Source of the DNA: Mobiluncus sp034180645
GTDB taxonomy: Bacteria > Actinomycetota > Actinomycetes > Actinomycetales > Actinomycetaceae
Assembly (NCBI RefSeq): GCF_034180645.1
Contig: NZ_JAXFNY010000011.1
Location: 62,001 to 126,000 of the forward strand
Direction of reading: 5' to 3'
DNA: 64,000 nucleotides
In this document: piece after piece, positions 8,641-18,100 of the stretch
How positions within the stretch are numbered: the first letter of the stretch is position 1
How the letters are laid out: each line of letters opens with the position of its first letter
Translations under genes and position numbers: made by a program
The notes under the pieces: generated by a model
Seen by the model: only the letters and a program-made list of their open reading frames with translations
Told to the model about the DNA's origin: nothing
The model's database searches: none

Positions 8641-9972
8641 TTACTTGCCTTCCCGACGTGCCAGCAGGGATGCTCCGTGGCCTTCCAGGTCCTCGGCATG
8701 GCTGAATACCACCAGGCGGTCGGTCAGCGCGTCCGCGGCCTGTTGGGTGTATTCAATCTGTTGCACGGACTTCAGGAATGCCATCACGTTCAGGCCCGAA
8801 GCGTGGGAGGCGGTGCCTCCGGTGGGCAAGACGTGGTTGGAGCCTGCCAGGTAGTCCCCCAGCGGCACCGGGGTGTAGTCGCCGACAAAAATCGCCCCCG
8901 CATTGTGAATTTTTGCTGCCACTTCGCGGGCATCGGCGGTTTGAATTTCGAGGTGTTCAGCTCCGTAAGCGTTAGCCACGGCAATGGATTGTTCGATATC
9001 TCGAGTGAGGATAGCGCCCGACTGCGGCCCGGATAGGGCGGTGGCGATGCGTTCGTGATGGTCGCGTTGGGGCACCAGGCGCTCCAGTTCCGCTCTCACC
9101 TGGGTCACAAGGTCGGTTGAGTCGGTAATGAGGACCGACGCGGCGGCCGGGTCGTGCTCGGCTTGGCTGATTAAATCCGCGGCGACAAATTTCGGCGTGG
9201 CGCTGCTGTCCGCGATGATGGCAATCTCGGTCGTACCGGCTTCCGCGTCGATACCGCAGACACTGGACACCACACGTTTCGCGGCCGCAACATAGATATT
9301 GCCCGGACCGGTAACTACGTCCACAGGCTCAACCAAAACCTGGCCGTCGTCTGGCGTTTCGCCCTTTGCCCCGTAAGCAAACGCACCAATCGCTCCGGCC
9401 CCGCCCATGGCATAGACTTCGTTCACGCCCAGTAAGGCGCAAGTCGCCAGCACGGTGGGGTGTACCGAGCCATCGAAAGCCTGCTGTGCCGGGGAAGCCA
9501 AAGCAATCTGGCTCACCCCCGCCACTTGTGCCGCCACCACGTTCATGATGACCGAGCTGGGATAGACCGCGAGCCCGCCCGGAACGTACAGACCCACACG
9601 CCGCACCGGAATCCAGCGTTGCGTAACGGTGCCGCCGGGAATAATTTCGGTAACGACCGATCGAGGCAGCTGCGCCTCGTGACCTTTCCGGTTATTGGCA
9701 ATAGACGTTTCAATCGCCTCGCGCAGCCCCGGATCCAGTTCCTGTAAAGCTCGCTCAATTTCAGCCGCCGGGACCCGCAACAGGCGCGGTCGCACCCGGT
9801 CGAACTGCTCGGCTTGGTCACGCAAGGCCTTAGCACCTTCGCGGCGCACCGCATCTATTAGGGGCGCTACCGCCTCCACAGCCCGCTCGACATTGAGAGC
9901 CGCCCGCGGCAGCCGCTCGCGTAGCACCGCGGCATCTACGTTTTCTTTTGAAAAATCCAATACGTTGAACAC
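8641..9972 (-). CDS. hisD: Histidinol dehydrogenase
   Basis: Oxidises histidinol to histidine in two NAD-dependent steps. The 443-residue protein has the family motifs: VGLYVPGGLAVYPSSVIMN, GAGAIGAFAYG, DVVTGPGNIYVAAAKR, GIDAEAGTTEIAIIAD, the zinc region DLISQAEHDP and the catalytic AEHLEIQTADA. The GTG start is chosen because the reading frame begins there with the usual N terminus. There is no RBS, but TAAGAT lies 6 bases upstream, so it may be leaderless. It is the first his gene of the minus-strand run and starts only 15 bases after an ABC permease. Confidence 0.96.
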   Translation of the reverse strand: MFNVLDFSKENVDAAVLRERLPRAALNVERAVEAVAPLIDAVRREGAKALRDQAEQFDRVRPRLLRVPAAEIERALQELDPGLREAIETSIANNRKGHEAQLPRSVVTEIIPGGTVTQRWIPVRRVGLYVPGGLAVYPSSVIMNVVAAQVAGVSQIALASPAQQAFDGSVHPTVLATCALLGVNEVYAMGGAGAIGAFAYGAKGETPDDGQVLVEPVDVVTGPGNIYVAAAKRVVSSVCGIDAEAGTTEIAIIADSSATPKFVAADLISQAEHDPAAASVLITDSTDLVTQVRAELERLVPQRDHHERIATALSGPQSGAILTRDIEQSIAVANAYGAEHLEIQTADAREVAAKIHNAGAIFVGDYTPVPLGDYLAGSNHVLPTGGTASHASGLNVMAFLKSVQQIEYTQQAADALTDRLVVFSHAEDLEGHGASLLARREGK

Positions 9973-9978
9973 GGTAAC

Positions 9979-9984
9979 ATCTTA
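9979..9984 (-). promoter_or_regulatory. Candidate –10 box for leaderless hisD
   Basis: TAAGAT on the minus strand is followed by six bases and then the GTG of hisD. It falls in the 15-base gap after the ABC permease stop. No convincing –35 is visible. If used, it would let the his operon be transcribed independently of the upstream transporter genes. Confidence 0.4.
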
Positions 9985-9987
9985 CAG

Positions 9988-10827
9988 CTATCCCTTAGTA
10001 GCACCTTGGGTTAGGCCAGCTACAATCCACTTACTAGCGAAAGAGAACAATATCATGGTGGGAAAAATCGTCAACACAGCGGCTGCAGACATCGGCCCCC
10101 ATTCAATGTTAAAACTTGAGATGAAACTGTTCAACGCAGTGGGAATCGTACGTTTAGAATCCGAGTTGATTAGGGTTACAGACAAGAACAGCTCATTCCA
10201 AATATTGACAAAGTTGAAGATGAAAGTGGCTGTAATCCCCGGCAACATAACTGGCACGATAATACGCCAAAGAGCGGAGAACCTGTTCAAACCATCAACC
10301 ATGGCTGCCTCTTCGAGTGAGTCAGGGACGTTGTCGAAGAACCCCCGCAGCATGATCGAGGAGAATGGTATGGTCATGGCGATGTAGATGAGGATGAGAC
10401 CCGCTCGGGTATCAACCAGCCCCAGGGTAGTGAACATCTGGTAGAGCGGACCAAGAGCGATGAACATCGGTATCATCTGCGTGATGAGAAAGGCGATGAG
10501 CACTGCTCCTTTCGATCGAAAAGTAAAACGTGACAGAGTATAACCGCTTAGGAGAGCAATCGACGTTGCTACAATCGAACCCAACAGGGCCACCGTCAAT
10601 GAGTTGAACATATAGGTGCCGAACTGAGCCTTGGAGAAAAGACTCATGTAGTTTTCTAACGAAAAAACGCGTGGCCAATAGCGGACGGGATATTCCGCGA
10701 TTTGATTGGCTGGCTTGAAAGACGTGAGGAGAATCCAGTACAGAGGGAACACCGTAATGATAAACCACAGGCTCAAGCCACAGATTTTGATTATCTTAAG
10801 ATACATCGGGGTTTTATTTAGCATCAT
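9988..10827 (-). CDS. ABC sugar transporter permease, MalG type
   Basis: The second inner-membrane subunit of a carbohydrate-type importer. The 279-residue protein has about six membrane segments, starting with WFIITVFPLYWILLTSF, and the EAA loop that contacts the ATPase: EEAAMVDGLNRFSALWRIIVP near residues 190–210. It ends with the family-typical C terminus after KWIVAGLTQGATKG. The start overlaps the upstream permease by 14 bases and has a gaggag RBS. No ATPase gene is nearby, so a shared MsmK/MalK-type ATPase encoded elsewhere is inferred. Confidence 0.93.
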   Translation of the reverse strand: MMLNKTPMYLKIIKICGLSLWFIITVFPLYWILLTSFKPANQIAEYPVRYWPRVFSLENYMSLFSKAQFGTYMFNSLTVALLGSIVATSIALLSGYTLSRFTFRSKGAVLIAFLITQMIPMFIALGPLYQMFTTLGLVDTRAGLILIYIAMTIPFSSIMLRGFFDNVPDSLEEAAMVDGLNRFSALWRIIVPVMLPGITATFIFNFVNIWNELFLSVTLINSDSKRTIPTALNSFISSFNIEWGPMSAAAVLTIFPTMILFSFASKWIVAGLTQGATKG

Positions 10828-11758
10828 TACTCCTCGTCAAGAGCAACAGATACGCTCCGGTAAACACCGTAAGAACGCCGACCACGATGAAGCCCAGTGC
10901 GGAGGCCAAGCCATAACTGCCCTGCTGGGTGAACTGAATCATCCAAGTCGTTGCGATGTGTGTCTGGTTTCCGGGTCCTCCCCCGGTCATCGCATAGATA
11001 ATATCCGGGAAGTTAAAAATCCAGATTATGCGCAGCAAAACCGTGAGTATCAAGGTCGAACGAATCGAAGGAATCATGATACTGAACAGGGTGCGCGTGC
11101 GGCTCGCGCCATCAATCGCCGCTGCTTCCAACATATCTTGAGGCACGGATTGCAAGGCTGCCAAAATCATGATTGCGAAGAAAGCCACTCCGTACCAGAT
11201 ATTCGCAATAATCACGGCGACGAAAGCTAACTCCGGTTTCGCTAGCCACGGGACGGGAGAATCCACGATGCCGACCCGCATCAATAAGTCATTGAACACA
11301 CCGAACTCACTATTGAACATCCACCTGAAGAGGATGCCAATCAAGAACCCTGACACTGCCCAGGGGTAAAAAATAACAGCTTGATACAAACCTCTGAACC
11401 TGAAGCGATTGCGCAAGGCCAAAGCTATTAAGAACCCAATTACGAACTGGGGAATGAGAGATGCTACTACCCAGATGAGCGAGTTCACCATGGTGTGTAG
11501 AAATAGAGGATTCGAGATGAGTTCATGGAAGTTACCGAGACCAACAAACGGGGTGTCGTTGAGATCCCACAAGTTCCATTTTCGGAAAGCCATCTGGGCG
11601 CCACGTAACATTGGATAGTAGGTGAAGATGGCTACAAAGATGAAGGCGGGCGCTAGAAATGCCATTATCGTCAGGGCAGACCTGCTCGAGAATGGGCGAC
11701 GGCTGTGGGCGCGCCCGCTTTCAGCAGACGCACCCACAGCTTTCTTCCCTGAAAACAT
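10814..11758 (-). CDS. ABC sugar transporter permease, MalF type
   Basis: The first permease of the importer. The 314-residue protein starts at the ATG at 11758 rather than an upstream in-frame codon, because the binding-protein gene ends at 11764, leaving a 5-base gap with aagg upstream. It has a 30-residue cytoplasmic tail, then six membrane segments beginning with TIMAFLAPAFIFVAIFTYY. The EAA loop is LEAAAIDGASRTRTLFSIMIP. It is cotranscribed with the other permease and the lipoprotein. Oligosaccharide or glycoside uptake is inferred from the family. Confidence 0.93.
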   Translation of the reverse strand: MFSGKKAVGASAESGRAHSRRPFSSRSALTIMAFLAPAFIFVAIFTYYPMLRGAQMAFRKWNLWDLNDTPFVGLGNFHELISNPLFLHTMVNSLIWVVASLIPQFVIGFLIALALRNRFRFRGLYQAVIFYPWAVSGFLIGILFRWMFNSEFGVFNDLLMRVGIVDSPVPWLAKPELAFVAVIIANIWYGVAFFAIMILAALQSVPQDMLEAAAIDGASRTRTLFSIMIPSIRSTLILTVLLRIIWIFNFPDIIYAMTGGGPGNQTHIATTWMIQFTQQGSYGLASALGFIVVGVLTVFTGAYLLLLTRSNDAK

Positions 11759-11763
11759 CGTAG

Positions 11764-13059
11764 CTAACCTTGCCACTTTTCTGTCCAGAACTTGTCCCAC
11801 CCGGAGAGCATCTGGGCGGTGGTCATCTGGTTCAAGAGGACCTTCTGCAAGTCTGCTTCTGAACGCTGCATCCATTCGGTCCACCAGGCAACCCCACGAG
11901 GTTCCTCAACGGAAATCCAAGTATCTGGGTTGGACGTCATTTCTACGTAAGCAGCCCAAGGACCAGTCTTGAAGAATTCGTCTTCCCCGGCAGCCTGCAG
12001 AATCGGCACCAGAGAGTTTTCCTTCGCGAAAGTGGTGGAAGGATCGCCAGCCAGCCATTTCACTAGCTCTACTGCCTCAGCCTTATGCTTAGAGAACTGC
12101 GTCACGCCCCAGCCCGCGGTAGCCATTGGCCATGCGGCCTTCCCCGTCGGTCCAACCGGGTTGGGAGCAACACCCCACTGGTCCTCAGTCAGGGACGACT
12201 CTTTCACTGTAGCGATTACCTCAGGATCCTGGAGCAGGAAGGCGGTGGAGCCATTGGTGAAGCCCTGCACCATTTCTGCGTACCCCCAGGAAACAGAGGA
12301 CTCCGGGGAGCCTGTTTTGTATAGCTCCACATATTTATCTAAGGCAGTTTGAGACTCGGGGGTCGTGAAAATCGTCTTGCCACTCTTAACCTTGTAGGCA
12401 TTGGCTACGTCAAGGTTGTCTGCGTTGTAGGCTTCGAGAATACTCATCAGCTGCCCTGCAGAGTTGGGGCCTCCACGGAAGGCGTAACCGTAGCGGTTTT
12501 GCGCGGGATTCTGAATCTTAGCTGCCTGTTCTACCAAGTCTTCCCACGACTTAGGCGCTCCCTCAAAACCAGCCTGTTTCACCAGGTCAGTCCGGTAGAA
12601 CAAACTCAGACCGTAGAAACCATAGGGGATAAAGTAGGACTTCCCATCAGCATTGATGGTGAATTTTTGAGCCTGATCGGTGAGCTTAGCGAGGCCATCC
12701 CAGTTTTTGAAATCCGGGGCCATATCGTAGAGCCACCCGTTATTGCTGAACGGCCCCACAGTCAGGTCACGAACTTCCAGAACATCAACCCCGGAACCGG
12801 ACTGAAGCATTTGCTGTATTTTTTGATCCGCTTGCTCTGTTGGCGGAGAAATCAACTCGACCTTGATATTCGGATGTTCTTTCTCGAAATCCTGAAGCAG
12901 ACCTCGAATCAACTCGGTACGAGCAGGGTTAGTCAAGGACTCCACCATTTGGAGCTTTACAGCTCCTTGTGAGTCAGCTCCACTACTTGAGCTGCAACCA
13001 GTTAGCCCAAGTGTCAGGGCAAATGAGGCTGCAATTAACACGGCGATGTGCTTGCGCAT
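11764..13059 (-). CDS. Extracellular solute-binding lipoprotein (family 1, sugar type)
   Basis: The ligand-capture component of the importer, anchored to the outer face of the membrane. The 431-residue protein starts with a basic and hydrophobic signal ending in the lipobox LTGC, cleaved before Cys22. The mature protein has family 1 features such as FEKEHPNIKVELISPP and GWGVTQFSKHKAEAVELVKWL. An aggagg RBS sits directly before the ATG. It follows the class V aminotransferase by 8 bases, so the aminotransferase is the first gene of the operon. The ligand cannot be read from the sequence. Confidence 0.94.
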   Translation of the reverse strand: MRKHIAVLIAASFALTLGLTGCSSSSGADSQGAVKLQMVESLTNPARTELIRGLLQDFEKEHPNIKVELISPPTEQADQKIQQMLQSGSGVDVLEVRDLTVGPFSNNGWLYDMAPDFKNWDGLAKLTDQAQKFTINADGKSYFIPYGFYGLSLFYRTDLVKQAGFEGAPKSWEDLVEQAAKIQNPAQNRYGYAFRGGPNSAGQLMSILEAYNADNLDVANAYKVKSGKTIFTTPESQTALDKYVELYKTGSPESSVSWGYAEMVQGFTNGSTAFLLQDPEVIATVKESSLTEDQWGVAPNPVGPTGKAAWPMATAGWGVTQFSKHKAEAVELVKWLAGDPSTTFAKENSLVPILQAAGEDEFFKTGPWAAYVEMTSNPDTWISVEEPRGVAWWTEWMQRSEADLQKVLLNQMTTAQMLSGWDKFWTEKWQG

Positions 13060-13067
13060 TATTCCTC

Positions 13068-14285
13068 CTAATCTTTGTTGTTCATAATATTGGGTTCAGT
13101 TGAAACCTGGCTCGCCCACTGGTGCAGCAGTGGAAGACCTTCGCTGGCGAGATAGTCAAAATCTGATAATGAGTTGTATATGTGGGTTGAAAAGCGAAGA
13201 AAACCTTGGCCGTGAAAACTCGTGAAGGATAGCGCTATTCCCGTGGCTTCGATGAGGGGAATACGCAACGCATCACTTTGTTCGCGTGTACGTCCCAAAC
13301 CGAGAGGCAACCGCACCAAACGTAAGGGGCCAACTTTCTGCCCAACATCTGGGAAAGGATCGTCCATCCACTGACGCAGCGTTACGTCAAGAATCTTCTC
13401 TCCCTCGTCAGCCAAACGACTAGACCACTGCCTAACCTTGTCCCAACCAACCATCTTATCGATGAGACTCCAGGCGAAGGGCGCTGTGAGCCACGCCGTG
13501 GTGTCCATAGTTCCGGTGTGGTCAAAACGTTTGGGGAACTCAAGTTCCGCACCCCAGGAATCTATTAGAGGGAATAACTCCTGATCAGCTTCACGTGAAT
13601 ACAGCAAAGCTGCACCGCGTGGCGCACAGGCAAACTTGTGCAAGTTACCAACCCAGTAATCTGCGTCGAAGCAGATGGGATTTTCCAAAACGCCAGGGGA
13701 ATGCGCTCCGTCCACTAAGGTAGTAAACCCTAATTCCCTGGCTTTTTTACAAATCTCGTTCGTCGGGAAACGCCGAGCAGTGGCTGACGTAACCTGATCG
13801 ATGACAAGCAAGCCGGGTGGGATGCTTTGCATCTTTTCTGTCAGAATATCCACAACTTCCATCGCTGTAGCATTCAAAGGAACAGAAGCCACATTGAAAG
13901 TTCCACCAGTACGCTGAGATAAACGCCTGGCTCCCATTGAAACCGCGCCGTAACCGTGATCTGTTACCAGGGTATGGACAGGGCTCCTTGCCATAAACCT
14001 TTGGAAAACTACCGATGCGCCTGCCGAAACATTGAAAACAAAAGCCAGGTGTGACGGGTCCACACCCAAAAGCCTCGCCATTTCCTCGCGCGCCCTGCCT
14101 ACCCGTTCGTGAGCTGCCGAGAACCAACTCACGGGGTTTTGCTCCATTAAAGTACGCAGCCGGTTTTGTTCAGCTTGTACCTCCACCGGTACTGCGCCGA
14201 AAGAGCCGTGGTTGAGATGCTTGCATCTTGGATCGAGAGACCAACTAGGTCCTGAGTTATACGAGTAAGCAGCGGAGAACTTCAT
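13068..14285 (-). CDS. Class V aminotransferase, isopenicillin N epimerase-like
   Basis: A 405-residue PLP-dependent enzyme. Features: HLNHGSFGAVP near the N terminus, LLVIDQVTSATARRFP, VDGAHSPGVLENP with the cofactor Asp and His, and YWVGNLHKFACAPRGAALL with the Schiff-base Lys. The family includes isopenicillin N epimerases and cysteine desulfurase-like lyases, but the substrate is open. The start at 14285 is chosen over one 33 bases upstream because it has an excellent RBS (aaggaggt). It opens the operon with the sugar-type ABC genes and is divergent from a GntR regulator; a candidate operator overlaps its RBS region. A role in modifying the imported compound is inferred from position only. 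Confidence 0.85.
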   Translation of the reverse strand: MKFSAAYSYNSGPSWSLDPRCKHLNHGSFGAVPVEVQAEQNRLRTLMEQNPVSWFSAAHERVGRAREEMARLLGVDPSHLAFVFNVSAGASVVFQRFMARSPVHTLVTDHGYGAVSMGARRLSQRTGGTFNVASVPLNATAMEVVDILTEKMQSIPPGLLVIDQVTSATARRFPTNEICKKARELGFTTLVDGAHSPGVLENPICFDADYWVGNLHKFACAPRGAALLYSREADQELFPLIDSWGAELEFPKRFDHTGTMDTTAWLTAPFAWSLIDKMVGWDKVRQWSSRLADEGEKILDVTLRQWMDDPFPDVGQKVGPLRLVRLPLGLGRTREQSDALRIPLIEATGIALSFTSFHGQGFLRFSTHIYNSLSDFDYLASEGLPLLHQWASQVSTEPNIMNNKD

Positions 14286-14298
14286 CGTTCTAACCTCC

Positions 14299-14309
14299 TT
14301 GTCTGGCAA
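14299..14309. promoter_or_regulatory. Candidate GntR/FadR operator, site 1
   Basis: TTGTCTGGCAA, an imperfect palindrome next to the RBS of the aminotransferase gene. It differs at one base from the second site and from the FadR-subfamily consensus TNGTNNNACNA. On the minus strand a possible promoter overlaps it: TTACCT at 14332–14337, 17 bases, then TAAAAT at 14309–14314. Confidence 0.55.
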
Positions 14310-14360
14310 TTTTAGCACCTAATGCGGTGAAAGGTAATAATTTGTGCAATTTTTGTTTTA

Positions 14361-14371
14361 TTGTCTGACAA
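14361..14371. promoter_or_regulatory. Candidate GntR/FadR operator, site 2
   Basis: TTGTCTGACAA is a perfect TTGTC-N-GACAA palindrome matching the FadR-subfamily operator consensus TNGTNNNACNA. It sits just upstream of TATATT at 14374–14379, a likely –10 for the regulator gene, so binding would block its own promoter. It is 62 bp from site 1, about six helical turns. Confidence 0.65.
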
Positions 14372-14417
14372 TTTATATTCTCGGAGGACTGGAACTATTT
14401 CCTTGTAAGGTGGAACT

Positions 14418-15131
14418 ATGCAAGACGCAGTAGAACAAGCCCGCTTGGGGCTATGCAGAATGATTGCCACTGGGGAGCTAAAACCGGGACAGGTGCTCCC
14501 CTCTGAAATTGAACTATGCGAACGCTTTAATGTTTCGCGCAGCTCGCTTCGCGAAGCTCAAAAAATGCTGCACGTGGCTGGAGCACTGGATTTACGAAGG
14601 AACGCCAGTGCGCGTGTATCCCAACTCACACCGAAAAACGTGGTGGATGCGCTTACCGCTATCGTCCCGCTGCTACCTCTTGATTCTTTTATCGAATTAT
14701 TCAACTTGAGGGAAATACTGGAAGGCTACTGCGCCGCTCAAGCAGCAGCAAGGCTCTCGGATTCTCAAATCGAGAAGCTAGAGCAAATTGCGATGGATCT
14801 GAGGGAATGTGCCCCAGGACACGATGCACAAATCCTAGATACCGAGTTCCACAAGCTCATAACCAGTGCTGCGAATGACCAGGCCATCATTTCCCTACTC
14901 AAAGTGCTGCGTCAACGCGGTAGGGATTACCACATTTATGAAGAACCTGAACGACTCGACTTGAAAAAAGTTAGCGATAACACCCACCTAGAGATTGTTC
15001 AAGCGATAAAAAACCGTGACCCAGAACGAGCCTCATTCTTGGCACGAGCCCACGTCCACACCACTAAAACCTGGCTAGAGACTTACCGTCCGAACCCAGA
15101 CCTTTTTTCAAACAACCTTGAGGACGTCTAG
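14418..15131 (+). CDS. GntR family transcriptional regulator (FadR subfamily)
   Basis: A 237-residue DNA-binding protein. The N-terminal winged helix-turn-helix is clear: GELKPGQVLPSEIELCERF then VSRSSLREAQKMLHVAGAL, residues 19–60. The C-terminal all-helical FCD-type ligand domain has LFNLREILEGYCAAQAA, then DTEFHKLITSAAND and THLEIVQAIKNRD, with the Asp and His residues that bind a metal in this class. It is divergent from the aminotransferase/ABC operon, and two candidate operators lie between. Autorepression and control of the importer by its substrate or a metabolite is the inferred role. The RBS is aaggtgga. Confidence 0.92.
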   Translation: MQDAVEQARLGLCRMIATGELKPGQVLPSEIELCERFNVSRSSLREAQKMLHVAGALDLRRNASARVSQLTPKNVVDALTAIVPLLPLDSFIELFNLREILEGYCAAQAAARLSDSQIEKLEQIAMDLRECAPGHDAQILDTEFHKLITSAANDQAIISLLKVLRQRGRDYHIYEEPERLDLKKVSDNTHLEIVQAIKNRDPERASFLARAHVHTTKTWLETYRPNPDLFSNNLEDV

Positions 15132-15179
15132 ACACTACAGATTCGCGAAAAGGCCACTCCCATAGAACATGGTTAGGAT

Positions 15180-18100
15180 TTAAAGACTGGATGCGTCGAA
15201 TAGAGTCGTATCCGACAGCGTCTGCTCCGTACGAGACTCAACCGGGGAAATCTCAGCCAGTTCGGCGGCTGCGGTGGATTCTAAGGGGTCAGTTCCCGGA
15301 GTGATAATCGAGTCATACCCCAGCATGGCGCGCAGCTCGCCTAAGAAATCCGGGCCGGCGTTAACCAGGCGTTCGGGACCCAAGTCCAGAACCTGCAGCT
15401 CCCCCTGCTCCAAAATATGCAGACGCACGGGAGCCTGGCCGGGGAAACGTTCCAGCAGGGCACCAAAGGCACGCATGTTCTCCGCTGTGCAGCGCTCAGC
15501 AGGCAGCAATAAATCAACTTCGTCCAAGTGATCCAGATGCAACGATAAGTTCGGCACGCTCAGGTCGCTGGCGTAAATCGAAACTGATTCATCCTCGCGG
15601 CGCAGCCGTCCACCGACCACCACGATATTGTCTTGAACCAAATCAGCGGCAATGTTTTCGTAGGTTTTCGCAAAGAACAGCACTTCTACTGAGCCGGTCA
15701 TGTCCTCGATTTTCGCAATCGCCCACTGCTGGCCGGAACGTTTGGAAATTTTTACGTTCACCGCTGTCACCAGACCGGCAATTTTGACCGGAGAATCATT
15801 GCCTTTTCCTTCGTCCGAGGTCAAATCCACGATATGGTCCTCAGCCAGGCCTTCCAACATCCGTTTCATCCCCGACAGCGGGTGGTCCGAAACATACATT
15901 CCCAGCATCTCACGTTCAAACGCGAGCAGTTCGTTCTTGGGCCACTCCGGAAGATCGGGAATATCGATGCTGGCTGAACCCAGCAAATCATCCTCCGCCT
16001 CGACCCCATCCATCTCTAAGGCGGCAAACAGGTCGAACTGTCCGTTAGACTCTTGACGTTTCGTGGACACCACCGCTTCCACTGCCTGTTCATGAATCAC
16101 GGTGAGCGCGCGGCGCGAAGCCCCGAAAGCGTCAAATGCTCCTGCCTTAATGAGTGAACCGATGGTGCGTTTGTTACAGACTTCTGCCGGAACTTTTTTC
16201 AGGAAGTCGGAAAAGGACGTGTAGGCGCCTTTTTCCTGCCGCGCCTTGATGATTTCCGCAACCACGTTTTCTCCGACGTTGCGAATCGAGGCCAGTCCGA
16301 AACGAATGTCGTTTCCGTCAGGTGCAAAAGCCCCATAGGACTGGTTCACGTCAGGAGGCAAGACCCGAATCCCCATGCGACGCACCTCGTTCAAATACAT
16401 CCCCAGCTTGTCTTTATCCGTCTGGGTAGTCAGCACGGCCGCCATATATTCGGTCGGGAAGTTTGCCTTGAGATAGGCAGTCCAGTACGCAATCAGCCCG
16501 TAAGCGGCCGAGTGAGACTTGTTGAACGCATAGTCGGCGAAAGGCACCAGGATATCCCACAGGGTTTTACAGCAATCCTCGGAGTAGCCGTTAGTAATCA
16601 TCCCATCATGGAATTTCACGTACTGTTCAGCCAGGACGTCTTTCTTCTTTTTCCCCATGGCTTTACGCAAAATATCGGCCTGCCCCAGTGTGAACCCGGC
16701 GACCTTTTGGGCGATAGCCATGACCTGTTCCTGATAGATAATCAGACCGTAGGTGTAGCCGAGGATATCTTTCAGCGGTTCTTCCAGCTCACGATGAATC
16801 GGCTCAATCTTTTGCAGCCCGTTTTTCCGAAATGCATAGTTCGTGTGGGAATTTGCCCCCATCGGTCCGGGTCGATACAGTGCCACCAAAGCGGAAATAT
16901 CGTCGAACTCGGTAGGCCGCAGCTGCTTCAGCAAGGTGCGCATCCCCCCGCCATCGAGCTGGAACACCCCCAAAGTTTCGCCCGTGGACAGCATTTCATA
17001 AGTCGCTTTGTCATCAACTTCCAAACGCTCGAGGTCGGGTGGGGTTTTCCCGTTAATCTTAATGTTGTCCAGGGCATCAGAAATAATGGTGAGGTTCTTT
17101 AGCCCCAGGAAGTCCATCTTTAGCAGACCCAGGTGCTCACAAGTCGGGTAGTCGAACTGGGTAATCATGGCTCCGTCTTGCGGGCGTTTCATCATCGGAA
17201 TGACGTCGGTCAAGGTTTCCCGCGACATAATGACCGCACACGCGTGTACCCCCCACTGGCGCACCATGCCCTCCACCCCAGCTGCCAGGTCAAAAATTTG
17301 GCGATTAAACGGGTCCTCGGCCACGACCTTGCGGAATTCTTCTGCCTCTTTGTAGCGGGGATGCTGCGAATCGTACATGCCGGACAGCGGGATGTCTTTA
17401 CCCATGACCGCCGGCGGCATCGCCTTGGTGAGCTTTTCACCTTTTGAGAAATCCGCGCCCGAAATGCGTGCCGCGTCCTTAAGTGCTTGTTTTGATTTAA
17501 TCGTGCCGTAGGTCACGACCTGGGACACTTTGTCCTTGCCGTATTTGCGGGTCACGTAGTCAATCACATCTTGACGGCGACGATCGTCGAAATCCACGTC
17601 GATATCCGGCATGGACACCCGCTCCGGATTAAGGAACCGTTCAAACAACAGCCCGTGCTTGATGGGGTCCAAATCCGTGATGCGCATGGCGTAGGCGACC
17701 ATGGAGCCAGCGCCGGAGCCGCGCCCCGGTCCGACCCGAATTCCGTTGTCCTTCGCCCATTGGATGTAGTCCGAAACAATCAGGAAGTAGGAGGGGAACC
17801 CCATTTGGATAATAATCTCAACCTCGTAGTCGGCACGTTTGCGGACTTCCTCGGAGATACCGTTCGGGAACCGATACTGTAAACCACGTTCGACTTCCTT
17901 AATGAACCAGGATACTTCGTCTTCTCCAGCTGGAACCGGGAAAACCGGCATGAAGGTGCCTTCCTTCACGTCTGGGAATTCAACATTGCACTGCTCGGCA
18001 ATCAACAGAGTGTTGTCCAGAGCCTCGGGGATTTCCGCAAACAGTTCGTGCATTTCTTCGCTGGGTCGCAGATAATAATCCGTGCCGTCAAAGCGGAATC

